A DNA stretch of 64,000 bases, taken from the NCBI GenBank assembly GCA_963675135.1, contig OY776120.1, forward strand, positions 10,630,001 to 10,694,000. The letters are read 5' to 3'. How positions within the stretch are numbered: position 1 is the first letter of the stretch; each line of letters starts with the position of its first letter. Source of the stretch: Galeopsis tetrahit. Lineage: Eukaryota; Streptophyta; Magnoliopsida; Lamiales; Lamiaceae. The notes beneath the pieces were generated by a model. It searched no databases. It had not been told where the DNA came from and saw only the letters and a program-made list of their open reading frames with translations. A program made the translations under genes and the position numbers. This document shows, piece by piece, positions 47,058 through 58,578 of this stretch.

Positions 47058-47297
47058 TGAAGAGGAAGTCATCTATCTTTGAATGCCTGAAATAAGAGAT
47101 TAGCACAGACTTGGATTTCATGGATATTTAATTTTATGCTAATTTCAGTTAGATTGTATGACATTTTTATGCATTAATTTTAAATATATATATTGGATTC
47201 GTAGTGTCGTATTTTCATACTTAATTTATAATATATACAATATTAATTTATTGTGCGCAGTAAGAATTATCTAGATGTTTCTTTTATGTGGATGACT
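47058..47297. other. 3' flank of PLC-X gene 1
   Basis: AT-rich, presumably the 3' UTR and terminator region of the PLC-X gene up to the next LTR. No repeats or ORFs. Confidence 0.5.
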
Positions 47298-47795
47298 TGT
47301 TGGGAAATTAATTCCCCCAAGGGCAGACGAAAAATAAACAAGAAATAAAACGGAGAGATAACACAATCAACAACACAAGAATTTAACGTGGAAACTCCAA
47401 AACCGGAGAAAAACCACGACCCACCAAAGAGATCACTATATGATAAATTTTTACAATCACACAGAATTCCTCTCTTTTGACACTCAACCCTCCTACACTC
47501 TCTCAAGTCTACAATGACTCTCACCTTTCTCTCACGAGACTCTATTACAAGAGAATATAAGAAAGGACTTTAAACTAGAATCAAATACAAGACTAAAGTG
47601 TATTGATTGGTGCACTTGTAACAAAGACCTAAGGACTCCTTATATAGAGTTATCAAACTTGTCTTACACTCCAAGCCCATTAGAGCCAAACTTGTTCCAC
47701 ACTCCAGGCCCGTTAGGATCAAACTTGCCCTACACTCCAAGCCCGTTAGGATCAATTCATGCTTCTTTTATTTTAGCACAAGCCCAAGCCCAACA
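47298..47795 (-). repeat. 3' LTR of the short LTR element (minus-strand orientation)
   Basis: 498 bp, about 99 per cent identical to 48585-49088. Confidence 0.93.
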
Positions 47796-48584
47796 AACTC
47801 CACCTTGATAAAATAAAAGAAAGCTCCATTGTCTTCACCGACAATCATGATTCTTAAACCAAAGAACCAACACAATCAAAACAGAGAACACCTACTCCAC
47901 CATATGAGTAGAACTACATTGTCTTCACCGTTGTCTTCACCGACAAACATGATTCTTAAACCAAAGAACCAACATTCTCAACATAGAGAATACCTACTCC
48001 ACCATATGAGTAGAACACTTAGAATCACCCATTCTAAGATTTTCCTTCGGCACATGTCGAAAAATACCTGCTAAAATTTATGGTGCAACTTCTAACGTTT
48101 GGCATTCCTAGAAGTCCTTCAGCCATCGACATCTTTCACCACACACCTTGCATCCTTGCCAAACCAATGCACATGTGGTCCAGCTAACGTCATCACATCC
48201 TTTTTCATGACAGTTGGACATGCCATAAGGATGTTCATTTCCTCAATCAGAGGTACTATCACAACGTTAACAACTTTTTCGGAGCCATTTGCCGCCACCG
48301 CTCCACCTTAATTAACTTCACCTTGTGTACACCAGATTGTATCAGCATATCCTTAACTTGCACTTGCCACAAGCTAAAACCGATTCTTCCATCAAATTTC
48401 TCCATGTTATACTTCATTGCCTCAAAGTATTTGACATACCGTTTCTCCGCCCTTAAACAACCGTCTCAAAAGAGACCCTCGAACCTCTCTAAAAAATCTT
48501 TTCTGATGTGGAAGATCAGACTACGCTGCAACCACAGAGCATACTAAGAATAAATAGAGACTAAACCCGGGCTCTGATACCACT

Positions 48585-49088
48585 TGTTGGGAAATTAATT
48601 CCCCCAAGGGCAGACGAAAAATAAACAAGAAATAAAACGGAGAGATAACACAATCAACAACACAAGAATTTAACGTGGAAACTCCAAAACCGGAGAAAAA
48701 CCACGACCCACCAAAGAGATCACTATATGATAAATTTTTACAATCACACAGAATTCCTCTCTTTTGACACTCAACCCTCCTACACTCTTTCAAGTCTACA
48801 ATGACTCTCACCTTTCTCTCACGAGACTCTATTACAAGAGAATATAAGAAAGGACTTTAAACTAGAATCAAATACAAGACTAAAGTGTATTGATTGGTGC
48901 ACTTGTAACAAAGACCTAAGGACTCCTTATATAGAGTTATCAAACTTGTCTTACACTCCAAGCCCATTAGAGCCAAACTTGCTCCACACTCCAGGCCCGT
49001 TAGGATCAAACTTGCCCTACACTCCAAGCCCGTTAGGATCAATTCATGCTTCTTTTATTTTAGCACAAGCACAAGCCCAAGCCCAACA
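48585..49088 (-). repeat. 5' LTR of the short LTR element (minus-strand orientation)
   Basis: 504 bp; adjacent to the primer site at 48570-48582 after a 2-bp gap. It carries an extra 6-bp unit (acaagc/gcccaa repeat) near its right end. Confidence 0.93.
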
Positions 49089-50289
49089 TGTACGTGTATG
49101 ACTAATGTCTTAGCTTATAGATTTGCTTTGTTTGCTTTCTAGTGTGAAGCTATAATAAGTATTTTTCAACTAGTGTTTCAGTTTTCATCACTTATAAAAG
49201 CTTTGATTTGTAGAAATTTCCTTTTCCTATTAAAAATAGTACTTCATCCAATTAAGTAGCCTCTAAATCTGCAAATCTAATCTATTATATTTGTCCCTTA
49301 ATTTTAATTCAAATAATTTTATTCCTAATGGACTGTGCTCCACATTCTTGGGCCACTTCAAGTTGGGCCTAAGTTAGTTTATACTATTATTTAAGGGCCA
49401 CGGTTATACGCCCACACCAACTTTACACCACCGAGATTTTTTTTTATACAAATTTATTTTATTTTTTTTGACGGGTTTTTTTATACAAATTAGTTAGGTG
49501 TGAAATGTTAGTTCTACTTCTCAATTGAAATTAAAAAAAAAAAAAAAATCCGTGATTAGTACACCACCCCATTTACTCCATTTCACGACAACAACAACAT
49601 CGTCCCCACCATCACCACCACACCAAAACAGTCACCACTATCACCATTAACATTTTGATCTGAGAAAAAAAATATCGAAGTTGAAATGGCCCCAACGCAA
49701 GTAAATCGTAATAAATTTATTCTAAAAAAATAGAAAAAGATCATAAATTTCATAAACAAAATTAAAAACAATATATAAATTGAAATTTACTGGATTTAGG
49801 TAAAAAAAATTCGAAGAAATAAAAATGGAAATAGCAAAAATTTGAAAAGAAATCTGAACATTTACAGATCTTTGATTTTTAATTTTTTTCATATCTGAAA
49901 ATTTTAAAAACTAACCTGAAAATCAAGAGACGAGGAAGGGTGCGAACGGTCGACGTGAACGGGGTAGGGAGGAGGGTCACGAACGACCTTCTTCGACAGT
50001 CGCGGCCGCATCGCTTGAGACGGACCACTGGGAAGGGGAGGGGAGGCCGACGAGAGATGACTGTCGCAATTTTTTTATTTTTTTTAACAGTTGACGACCT
50101 CAACGCAGGTAAGGGGAGGGAGAGGGAGCGTCGGCGACGACGCTGTGGTGGGGAGTTTGGCGACGTTGCCAATGCAACTTTGGAGGGAGGGGAGGGAATA
50201 ACGTCTAAACTTTAGGGTTTTCAATATACAATGGGTGTTTAAATTTATTAAAAATGGGCTATTTTGAGGTTTTCGATGTGGGTGTTCTC
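49089..50289. other. Intergenic, transposon-like GC-rich patch, no gene
   Basis: AT-rich with a GC-rich, strand-skewed patch at 49920-50215 like those at 13.4, 17.3 and 31.4 kb. The frames there overlap on both strands and show no domain. No terminal repeats could be matched. Confidence 0.4.
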
Positions 50290-50342
50290 AAGGATGAAAA
50301 TATCGCAAAATATCGAGGATATATCGCAAATTTGGATATTGT

Positions 50343-50624
50343 TGTTGGGTCTATTCGTCGTCTCCGTTGAGATAAAACAACACAGGCTCAGGAACCTGGG
50401 ATTGGGATACGTAGAGAGGGGACCAAGTTTATACGGTAACACTCCACACTCAAGACTTTCTCACTTAACTCTTGGTTATACTTCACAAAGAGAAAGAAGA
50501 AAGAACGACTCAAATCGGCCTTGAGTGGGAGGCTGCCTAAGATATAAACAACTAGGGCAACAAGTTGGCTACGGGCCTTTTGTGTTAAGGCCTTGGGCCA
50601 AAACACTTGGGCCTAAGCCCAACA
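50343..50624 (-). repeat. LTR at the left end of the composite copia insertion
   Basis: 282 bp, TGTTGGG...CCCAACA. It is the 3' LTR of the minus-strand half, preceded (on minus) by a purine tract aaaaaagtggagaatt. Confidence 0.75.
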
Positions 50625-50944
50625 AATTCTCCACTTTTTTGGCCATCCCCTCTACAATCTAAAATATCCGCAGATCATCATCATCGCCTTAACACACACA
50701 CACCCACACATAGCACACACAACGCACGCATAGCACACATAACACCTATTGCACGCACATTGCACCTGCAAAAGCAAAAACACAAAGTTTATACAAGGCA
50801 TTAATAGCAAATGCAAAGTAAGCTATCAAGGGAAACACAAACAAACACGTTGGACACAAAGCATACAAACAATAACAGTTTAGACACACAAGTCACAAAC
50901 AAAAAACATGAAACAGAATAAACATAGAGGCTGCAAAAACAATT

Positions 50945-53178
50945 TTAATCAATAGAATCAAAATTCAAAGTTCTCATGCAAGACCTATGTTTTTCAACAG
51001 AAAGACACTTGGTGCCCATATCAGCAGGATTAAACTTAGAATCAATTTTTTCAAGATCAATAATGCCCTTTTCAATTATATCACGTACAAAATGGTATTT
51101 AACATCAACGTGTTTAGTTCTTTCATGGTATACATGATTCTTACACAATTGGATAGCAAATTGACTATCAGAATATAAAACCACTTCACCTTCAAGTAAG
51201 CAAATTTCAGAAATAAGACCTTTCAACCAAATGACCTCTTTAGCAGCTTCAGTTATAGGTTTATAGCAATATATTCAGATTCAGTTGTAGATAAAGCAAC
51301 AACATGTTGTAACTGAGATTTCCAGCTAATACAAGAACCACATAAGGTGAACACATAAGAAGTGGTAGATTTCCTATTATCTCTATCATTGGCATAGTTA
51401 GAATCCACATACCCAACAAGTCTAACACCATTTGCACATTTAGAGAATTTAAGACATACCTCCATCGTACCCTTAAGGTACTTAAGGAGCCACTTCAAAG
51501 CCTCCCAATGAGGCATATCTGGATTAGACATATATCTACTTAAGCAACTAACAGAATATGCAATATCAGGTCTAGTGCTTACCATGAGATACATCACAGA
51601 TCCAATGGCGTTGGAGTAAGGCACGTTTTTCATATCATCAATTTCAGACTTCGTCATGGGAGACTGGGTCTTACTTAACACAAAATGGGCAGCAAGAGGT
51701 ACATTCACAGATTTAGCAGATGACATAGATAATTTACTCAAAACCTTATCAACATATGAAATCTGACCAAGCAAAAGAATATGTCTTTTCCTATCTCTTT
51801 CTATATGCATGCCTAAGATCTTCTTAGCATCACCAAGGTCTTTCATGTCAAATTTATCACAAAGGCACTTTTGAACATGCTCAACAGTTTTAACACAAGA
51901 ACTAACAAGAAGCATGTCATCCACATAAATGAGCAAGAAAAAAGGCACAGACGCACTTTCCTTAAGAGCTTTTGTTGATCCTAAAAACCCTGAGCATGTG
52001 TGTCTTCTTCGTAAGTCTTTGTATGGATTGAAACAATCACCTAGGCAGTGGAATAAGAAATTTGATGAGTGCATATGTCTTTGAAACTTAAGAAAAGCTC
52101 TTATGATCATTGTCTGTACTACAGGAGCAAAGATTTCAGTGTAATTTATCCCCTCTTTTTGAGTAAAACCCTTAGCCACTAATCTAGTCTTAAATCTAAC
52201 ATGTTCAGTTTCATCTTTAACCTTAAATAACCACTTACAATCCACAACAGAACAATGCATAGGTTTAGGTACAAAATTCCAAGTTTGGTTAACATGCAAG
52301 GATTTCATTTCTTCTTTCATAGCATTTAACCATTTAACTGAATTTTTAGACTTTAAAGCTTGATCATACGATTTAGGCTCATCATGGCAAGACTCAAAAG
52401 CATTGAAAGCATGCATATCAATGTGGATATTATCAAATCTAGTAGGCTGCCTAATATTTCTCCTAGGTCTATCCCTAGCAAGTTGATAATAAGTCAAATC
52501 AGCATTTTCCACATTTTCAGCACCATTTTCATGCATTTCAGCAGGTAAATCAGTGTTTTCAGCAGGTAAAACATCAATTTCAGCATGTAAAATATCGTTT
52601 TCAGCATCAATATCAGTGTGATCAGTATCAGTTTGCACGTTATTAGGTCTAGATAAATAGGGCAGCAGCTCCATCTCACTTGGAGCAGTCTCATTTTCAG
52701 GTAAAGACACAGAAGCATGCAAACACGGAAAATCAGATTCATTAAAGACAACATTTCTACTGATTACAACCTTAAATCCATGTTCATCTTTACACCACAA
52801 TCTATAACCTTTAACACCATCAGGATAACCCAAGAAAACACATTTTCTAGACCTAGGCTCAAGTTTATCAGCTTTTTGATGCACAAACGCAGCACAATCA
52901 AATACACGCAAGTTAGAATAATCAATGAGTTTACCAAAAAACACATTTTCAGGACATTTACCTTTTAGGGGCACGGAAGGAGACCTATTGATTAGGTATG
53001 CAGCAGTGTGAACTGCTTCGCCCCAAAATTTCTTAGCAAGCCCGGAGGCAGCCATCATGCATCTAACTTTGTCCATTAAAGTCCTATTCATCCTTTCAGC
53101 AACCCCATTTTGTTGAGGTGTGTAAGGGACAAATTTATGCCTTTTAATACCAGAATTAGCACACAAGTTATCCATCAA
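50945..53178 (-). pseudogene. Copia pol fragment (integrase to RNase H), rearranged
   Basis: On minus from 53178: integrase C-terminal half (FVPYTPQQNGVAERMNRT), a reverse transcriptase with large gaps, LLIYVDDMLLVSS near 51930, then RNase H (STTESEYIAI near 51270) and the C-terminal end to 50945. The 5' half of integrase, protease and gag are missing. The RNase H part is frameshifted near 51245-51255 by an ~8-bp insertion. Within the reverse transcriptase, about 51965-52120, sequence homologous to the family (CLLRKSLYGLKQSPRQW) lies on the opposite strand. The long open frame across this part on minus is therefore partly accidental. It is inactive. The style of the motifs suggests a Tork/Tnt1-like lineage. 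Confidence 0.85.
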
Positions 53179-53179
53179 A

Positions 53180-53722
53180 TGTTGTTTGCTTCCTGCAATA
53201 TCTTTGTGTTGCTCTGTGATTTTCTTTGTGATGCATGAGTAGATGATGGGCCAGTGAGAAAGTGGGAGAATGGTTGCATGATTATACTTGTGGGTTTCGT
53301 GGGAATTATGAGTTTATATGTATGTGTGTTATGCATAACTTCATACATTGTGGTTTCATGCTTTCCCCCTATCCCATATTTATCTAGTTGCATGTGTTAT
53401 TTGTTTCTTGTGTTTGGAGATCATTCCTAGTAAGGAGGAGTGATTTTATCTTTGTGAGCTATGTATATGTCATGATATCATGTCTTTGTGCCTTTGTGTG
53501 AATTTTTGTGAATGCTCCCAGTGAAGTGGAGCTTGTCTTTGTGTTTCTCTTTGTGAATCTCTGTGATTGCTCCAATTGAGGTGGAGCACTATTTGTGTTT
53601 TCTTTGTGGACTAACTTCTACGTACGTAGACAAACTTGGTGTGTTTCTTTGTGTGTTATTTTTTGCACGTATTGTTTGTGAATTGTGGATTGTAGTTGGG
53701 GATGGCCAAAAAGGTGGAGAAA
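53180..53722 (+). other. Non-coding tail of the plus-strand copia half
   Basis: Rich in tttgtg repeats and without coding signals. It corresponds to the spacer between pol and the 3' LTR on the other half (50625-50944 on minus). The junction with the minus-strand integrase sequence lies near 53180. Confidence 0.55.
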
Positions 53723-54012
53723 TGTTGGGATTTAGCCCAAGTGTGGTTTTGGCCATTGGGCCTACACACAAGGGCCCAACTTGTTGATGCCCTAGTTCTT
53801 GGCAGCATTCCCATATATTGAGTCACCCTCTCCATTAACTAAAGACGTGTGATGTAGACGTGAGATTGGAGAGTGGAGAACAATAAGGGTGAAGTGTTAC
53901 CCGTCTTAGTGTTTGGTTATCTCCACTATATCCCGGTACAATCCTGACAAGTGTCTGAGCCCGTCTAAGTGACCCGAGTACGAGTGGCGGTCGGCGGCAC
54001 CGAAACCCAACA
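53723..54012 (+). repeat. LTR at the right end of the composite copia insertion
   Basis: 290 bp, TGTTGGG...CCCAACA. It is the 3' LTR of the plus-strand half, preceded by aaaaaggtggagaaa. Only its first ~35 bp clearly match the other LTR when both are read in their own orientation. Confidence 0.72.
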
Positions 54013-54350
54013 ATTGCGATATGGATATTGGGGTCTAATGTATTTTTTTAAGAGTATCGCGGATATATCGCTAAATATCGATATCGATATCGTTCAACCG
54101 TAGTGTAAAATTGGACGGAAATCGAAAAATATCACGGATATATCGCATGATATCGCATAATATCGCAAAATTTGAAAAAATCGCAAACTTATTTGAAATT
54201 TTATTTTTATATGTACAAAATTATACTACTACATTTTATTTTATTTTATTTTATTTTCATCAATACACCATATTCAGTAGTTTTTTTTAACATATGAATT
54301 ACACGTGCATAACTATATCCTAAATTACTATAATGTGATAAGTTAGTATG

Positions 54351-54675
54351 AATGTTGTTTGGACAAATATGTCATTTCACCTACTATATGTGAACCTCAT
54401 AGGTTATCATTTTGATATTAATTGTATTTTATCATGTATATTTATTTAATCATTTTGTATTGTATTATGTTGTCAATTAGTTTTCGTCAGCCAGTATTTA
54501 ATTGTATTGTATCAATGTTGTTTGGACAAAAATGTCATTTCACCTACTATATTTGAACCTCATAGGTCATCATTTTGATATTAATTGTATTTTATCATGT
54601 ACATTTAATCATTTTATATTGTATTATATTGTTAATTAGTTTTTGTTAGTCACTATTTATATAATTTATTATCTA
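54351..54675. repeat. Tandem duplication, period about 163 bp
   Basis: Both units start aatgttgtttggacaaa (54351 and 54514) and continue tgtcatttcacctactatat...gaacctcatagg. They lie in the right arm of the ATATCG-type element. Confidence 0.85.
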
Positions 54676-55020
54676 TATGTTTGTTTAAAAAATATAATTT
54701 TAATGATTTTTGAATGGAATACATGTATAATAGTATGTTTTAATAATCCATAAAATTTAATGTTAAATTTTTAAGATTTGAATAAGATTTCCGTCATTTT
54801 TTCAAATTTTTTGCGATATGCGATATTGATATATCCGTAAAACTAAGGTTTTGATATTTGTTGCAATAGCGATATTTTCATCCTTGGATGTTCTCATCCA
54901 TGATGTGTACGCTAAGCCAGTGAGTGTTCTCACTAAGTCTGTGTGTGCGTTTAGTAAAAATACCACTTCTATTGGAGTATAGTGCATTTTTTTATTTTTC
55001 GCATATTTAAAAGAATATTA

Positions 55021-55418
55021 CTTTCTCCGTCCAATTTTATTATGCTCACTTCTCCGGGCACGAGTTTTAATGAATATTGATTAGTTTATGTATAAAGTAG
55101 ATAAGTTGGGGGTATGATGAGATGTTGTGGAGTCCATTTATTGATAAAGTGATTGATTATGAATAAAGTAAGTGGCAAAGTGGGTAAATAAGTGATAGTA
55201 GGAGGGTGGAGATAAAGTAGTATGAATAGTATTATTTCTAAAAAAGGTATGTGCATAATAAAATTGGATAACAAAAAAAGAAAAGTGGGAATAATGAAAT
55301 TGAATGGATTGTGTACTTTTTATAAACAAAGTAAGTGAAATATATTTTAATAAAAAAAAAAAAGACAAATCACTTTATGTAGTCAGTTCAAAAGCTCAAT
55401 TTATGGGTACGGAGGGAG
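55021..55418. mobile_element. Stowaway-like MITE, degenerate (398 bp)
   Basis: Left CTTTCTCCGTCC and right GGTACGGAGGGAG, with TA on both sides. Internal inverted text (attttattatgctcac / gtgcataataaaattgg). Confidence 0.7.
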
Positions 55419-55761
55419 TATTAACTACTTGCTAGGTCATGGGATACGTTAGCCCAACTCTTTGTGCACCGTCCAAATTTAGTATAGAGGAAGAGGATAT
55501 TGGTCGTAGAAAAGAGTAATTAATCACATTTGAAAATTGAAATATTTCCATTAATATTGGTTTGACAATTTTCCGTCAAAACGTATGGACATTGTAAATG
55601 CGAAATTGCGTCTTTAGTTGGTGTACTACTACTACATCCCATATAAGTTCATTCCTTGGGTTAATCACTCATATTTATTCTACAGAATCTTCTTCCTTTC
55701 TTCGATCTGATTCGACAAATAAAGGTGTCAAGTGTGAATTGTTTTCTTCCAACAATCAGAG

Positions 55762-58578
55762 ATGGGAGTTTGGAGAGTAATTGTTCAAGTTATCACTGTT
55801 TTTTTTGTGTTGGAATTTGTCTCTGCAGCCAAGGTAAATTACGACTGAGAACCAATTATGAATTACCATCTGTCTGTCTCTCTTGTGATATATATGTGCA
55901 GGTGGGAGATGGATGCTCGAGGAATTCAGATTGCGGGTCGGGTCTGTATTGCCTTTCTTGTGAAGCAGGGTTTGATGGATCCAGATGTATCAGATCAACC
56001 GCAACTAATCAGTTCACCCTCCTGGTACTCTCTCTCTCTCTCTCCTATTGCAATTTTAGATTCTGATGCTCAATTCGAAATGGCATGGACCATACGTTTC
56101 GGATGCTTCAACCTACTTACATAGCTTTAATTCATGAGTATGACATCTCAATTCATCTAGGTTAATTAGACCACTGGAACAACCGACAATCCATGTCCTA
56201 TTTCTTGGTCCCTTAATTTATTTCTTGAATATGTGGTATAGGAATTGGAACAAAATCACACCTTTCAATTTTATTGCTTCACATTGTTCATACGCGTCAT
56301 ATATATTAAAAAATAATATATCAACGTCCTATAAAATTGAGTTAACACGTGTTAAAATTAAAACACTAAGACCGTGTTTGGTTTGAGATTGACCAATCTG
56401 AATTTAGATTGGTCATTCCAAATGTGGCCAATTCATCTATATAATACACATACGCACTTATTTTTATACAATCACATGTTGTAATCTCAATTCACTGGAG
56501 TGAATCTTGACTGGTCAAACTTTGACTTTTTTTTTTTTAACAGAAAATTTACATTTTACAATAATATTTTCAACTATATTACACATACACTTTTCAATTA
56601 TAATAATATCATACATTTTACATCAATATATAACTTACACTTTTCATTAATAGAATATACACTTTTCAGTTATAATAAAGTTTGAATTTTATCATAGTAT
56701 TTGTGAGAGTTGTTTTCACAACAATAATTTTGGTTTTGGTTACCTTGAAAATATCAAAGTAAATTATTAGTATTATCGAGCATTAAGGCGCATCCTCAAA
56801 ATTATCACATTTCTGAACGTTGTTACCCATGTTTCTGAAATATATGTTATCTTGAATTTTAACACATTTGTGAACGTTGTTTACACAATAAAACATTAAA
56901 GTGAGATTTTTTACTGGTTATTTTAAGTAATTAATTTATATATTTTTTAATTTTATTAAATAGTGCTGGTAAAGTTAATATTAAAATTTTGTAACCTTTC
57001 GCAATTCAATTCAGGTAATAACGTATCAAATAGTAAATGTAGATTACAGTATGTAGTGAATAAAATCAACTTTCCCTAATTCATAAAATAATTTAATAGA
57101 AACACTATAAGTTTCTCACTACTTGGTTAAAAATTAAATTATTATGATTGCAGAATAATTCATTACCGTTCAACAAGTATGCGTTCTTGACAACCCACAA
57201 CGCTTTTGCTATAGACGATGGGACACCTAGACTTACTTTCACAAACCAAGAAGACACTGTCACTCAACAGCTCAATGTAAGTCACTCCCATGATCAAAAA
57301 ATGATATTATTTCATTACAATTTCTTCCACTATACTACCTGTCTTTGCCAAATTTCCATCTTTACGTTCGCAGAACGGAGTTCGTGCCTTGATGCTCGAT
57401 ACATACGACTTCGAAGACGACATATGGTTGTGCCATTCTTTCGGAGGCAAATGCTACGACTATACTAAATTTGTAAGTCTTTCATTTTTCTTCTAATTTT
57501 CGTATTAATTAAAACCGGCTGTTGATATTATTGCATATATCGTAATAGGAACCTGCAATAGACACATTGAGGGAAATTGAAGCATTCTTGTCCGCAAATC
57601 CACGAGAAATAGTGACAGTGATCCTGGAAGATTACGTTAAAACACCAAATGGATTGACTAAAATTTTCAGAGATGCAGGGTTAATGAAGTACTGGTTTCC
57701 ATTGTCTAAAATGCCTAAAAACGGACAGAATTGGCCACTCGTTAGCGATATGGTTTCGAATAATCAAAGGCTTCTCGTTTTTACTTCTGTAAAGTCCAAA
57801 GAAAGCAGTGAAAGCATTGCTTACCAGTGGAATTACATGGTTGAAAACCAATGTAAGTTCAATCCATATTTTAATAATCCCTTTGTCCAGTAAAATTTTG
57901 CTCACTTTTTTTTGTACAGGTAGATATTCAATCTTGTTGATTAATTAAAAAAAATATTCAAAAGTTAATTATTTAAATAAAATAAAACATATATTTTCCA
58001 AAAATTGGACTGAACAAAAATTTTACAGGACGGAGAGAGTACTAGTTAGTAATATTTGAAATACTGATATTTGAAGAAAAAAACGAATTCACGTGAACCC
58101 CCGTATTTACAGAAGACTTGTCCTTTAGATGAGGTTATAATTGTGAACGGAATTTTGATCAGATGGTGATGAAGGAATGGAAGCAGGAAAATGTTTCAAC
58201 AGGGGAGAGTCGTCAGCCCTGAATGACACAACCAAGTCTTTGGTTCTGGTGAATTATTTCAGGTCTGTTCCGGTGAAGGCACTCTCCTGTGTGCAGAACT
58301 CCGGTGGACTTTCCGACATGCTGCAGACATGTCACGGCTCTGCCGCCGGTCGTTGGGCTAATTTTGTGGCGGCCGATTTTTATAAGGTATTTTTTTTCTT
58401 TCTTGTATTAGATGTGCATGTGTATAGACTATTACTATATAGAAGGAGATCAATAATATTTGTTTCTAATTTGGTACAGAGGAGTGAGGGAGGGGGAACA
58501 TTTGAAGCCACGGACTTGTTAAATGGGGAGCTCTTGTGTGGAAGCAAAGACGTGCATTCGTGTGCTGTAAGTTTATAG
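55762..58578 (+). CDS. PI-PLC X domain-containing secreted protein, copy 2, 7 exons, 347 aa
   Basis: Exons 55762-55833, 55902-56024, 57154-57276, 57374-57472, 57549-57852, 58163-58386 and 58480-58578 join in frame (348 codons). Exons 2, 4, 5 and 6 have exactly the lengths of copy 1 (123, 99, 304, 224). Signal peptide (VIVQVITVFFVLEFVSA), EGF-like cysteines (CSRNSDCGSGLYCLSCEAG), PLC-X residues (YAFLTTHNAF, LMLDTYD, WLCHSFGG), QRLLVFTS. Exon 7 ends in frame with CAVSL and a stop at 58576-58578, running over a still-recognisable GTAAGT donor site (58567). No counterpart of the copy-1 last exon (AKNFGRSYWPGEIGSY) was found downstream, so this copy ends 5 residues after the conserved cysteine. 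It is a tandem duplicate and the active-site histidines are kept. Confidence 0.88.
57877..58042. mobile_element. Degenerate Stowaway-like MITE in intron 5 of PLC-X copy 2
   Basis: The left end atccctttgtccagtaaaat is mirrored by ttttacaggacggagagagt. The intron otherwise has no features. Copy 1 lacks it at this site. Confidence 0.6.

Larger units (their letters stand above)
47298..49088 (-). mobile_element. Short non-autonomous LTR retrotransposon (TRIM/LARD-like), 1,791 bp
   Basis: Direct repeats 47298-47795 and 48585-49088 start TGTTGGGAAATTAATTCCC and end AAGCCCAACA. On the minus strand the right repeat is followed by TGGTATCAGAGCC (48570-48582), the initiator-tRNA-Met primer site, so the element runs right to left. 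A purine tract (aaggtggagtt on minus) precedes the left repeat. The interior is only 789 bp. On minus, about 48410-48300, it still reads a gag relic (KFDGRIGFSLWQVQVKDML) of Tnt1/Tork-type copia elements, but no pol. LTRs differ by two substitutions and a 6-bp indel, so the insertion is young. I could not see a clear target duplication. Confidence 0.9.
50343..54012. mobile_element. Composite copia insertion: two related 3' halves joined head to head
   Basis: The left end is an LTR (50343-50624) belonging to a minus-strand element: on minus, pol (53178 to 50945), a non-coding tail, GGGGATGGCCAAAAAAGTGG, then TGTTGGG. The right end (53723-54012) is an LTR belonging to a plus-strand element: tail from about 53180, GGGGATGGCCAAAAAGGTGG, then TGTTGGG. 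The two LTRs share their terminal 30-40 bases and purine tract but differ elsewhere, so they come from two subfamilies. Neither half has a 5' LTR or primer site. The outer flanks are ATTGT (50338-50342) and ATTGC (54013-54017), a likely 5-bp target duplication with one change, so the joined molecule may have integrated as one unit. Confidence 0.72.
50290..54885. mobile_element. Mutator-like element with ATATCG-rich ends, split by a copia insertion
   Basis: Perfect 17-bp terminal inverted repeats AAGGATGAAAATATCGC (50290-50306, and complement at 54869-54885). They are flanked by 10-bp direct repeats gggtgttctc (50280-50289) and ggatgttctc (54886-54895), one mismatch apart. Both ends are full of atatcg/gatatatcg motifs. 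Without the inserted copia structure (50343-54012) the element is about 0.93 kb and has no transposase. The 10-bp duplication suggests the Mutator superfamily, but the short terminal repeats leave this open. Confidence 0.7.

Noticed and set aside
47298..49088. 5-bp target duplication for the short LTR element
   Set aside because: The flanks (tgact and tgtac) do not match, so no duplication is claimed.
51253..53178. 641-codon minus-strand ORF taken as an intact pol
   Set aside because: It spans a segment whose homology is on the opposite strand and lacks conserved reverse-transcriptase blocks, so continuity is accidental.
56500..56685. 61-codon ORF in intron 2 of PLC-X copy 2
   Set aside because: AT-rich, Asn/Phe/Tyr-rich translation typical of random intronic sequence.
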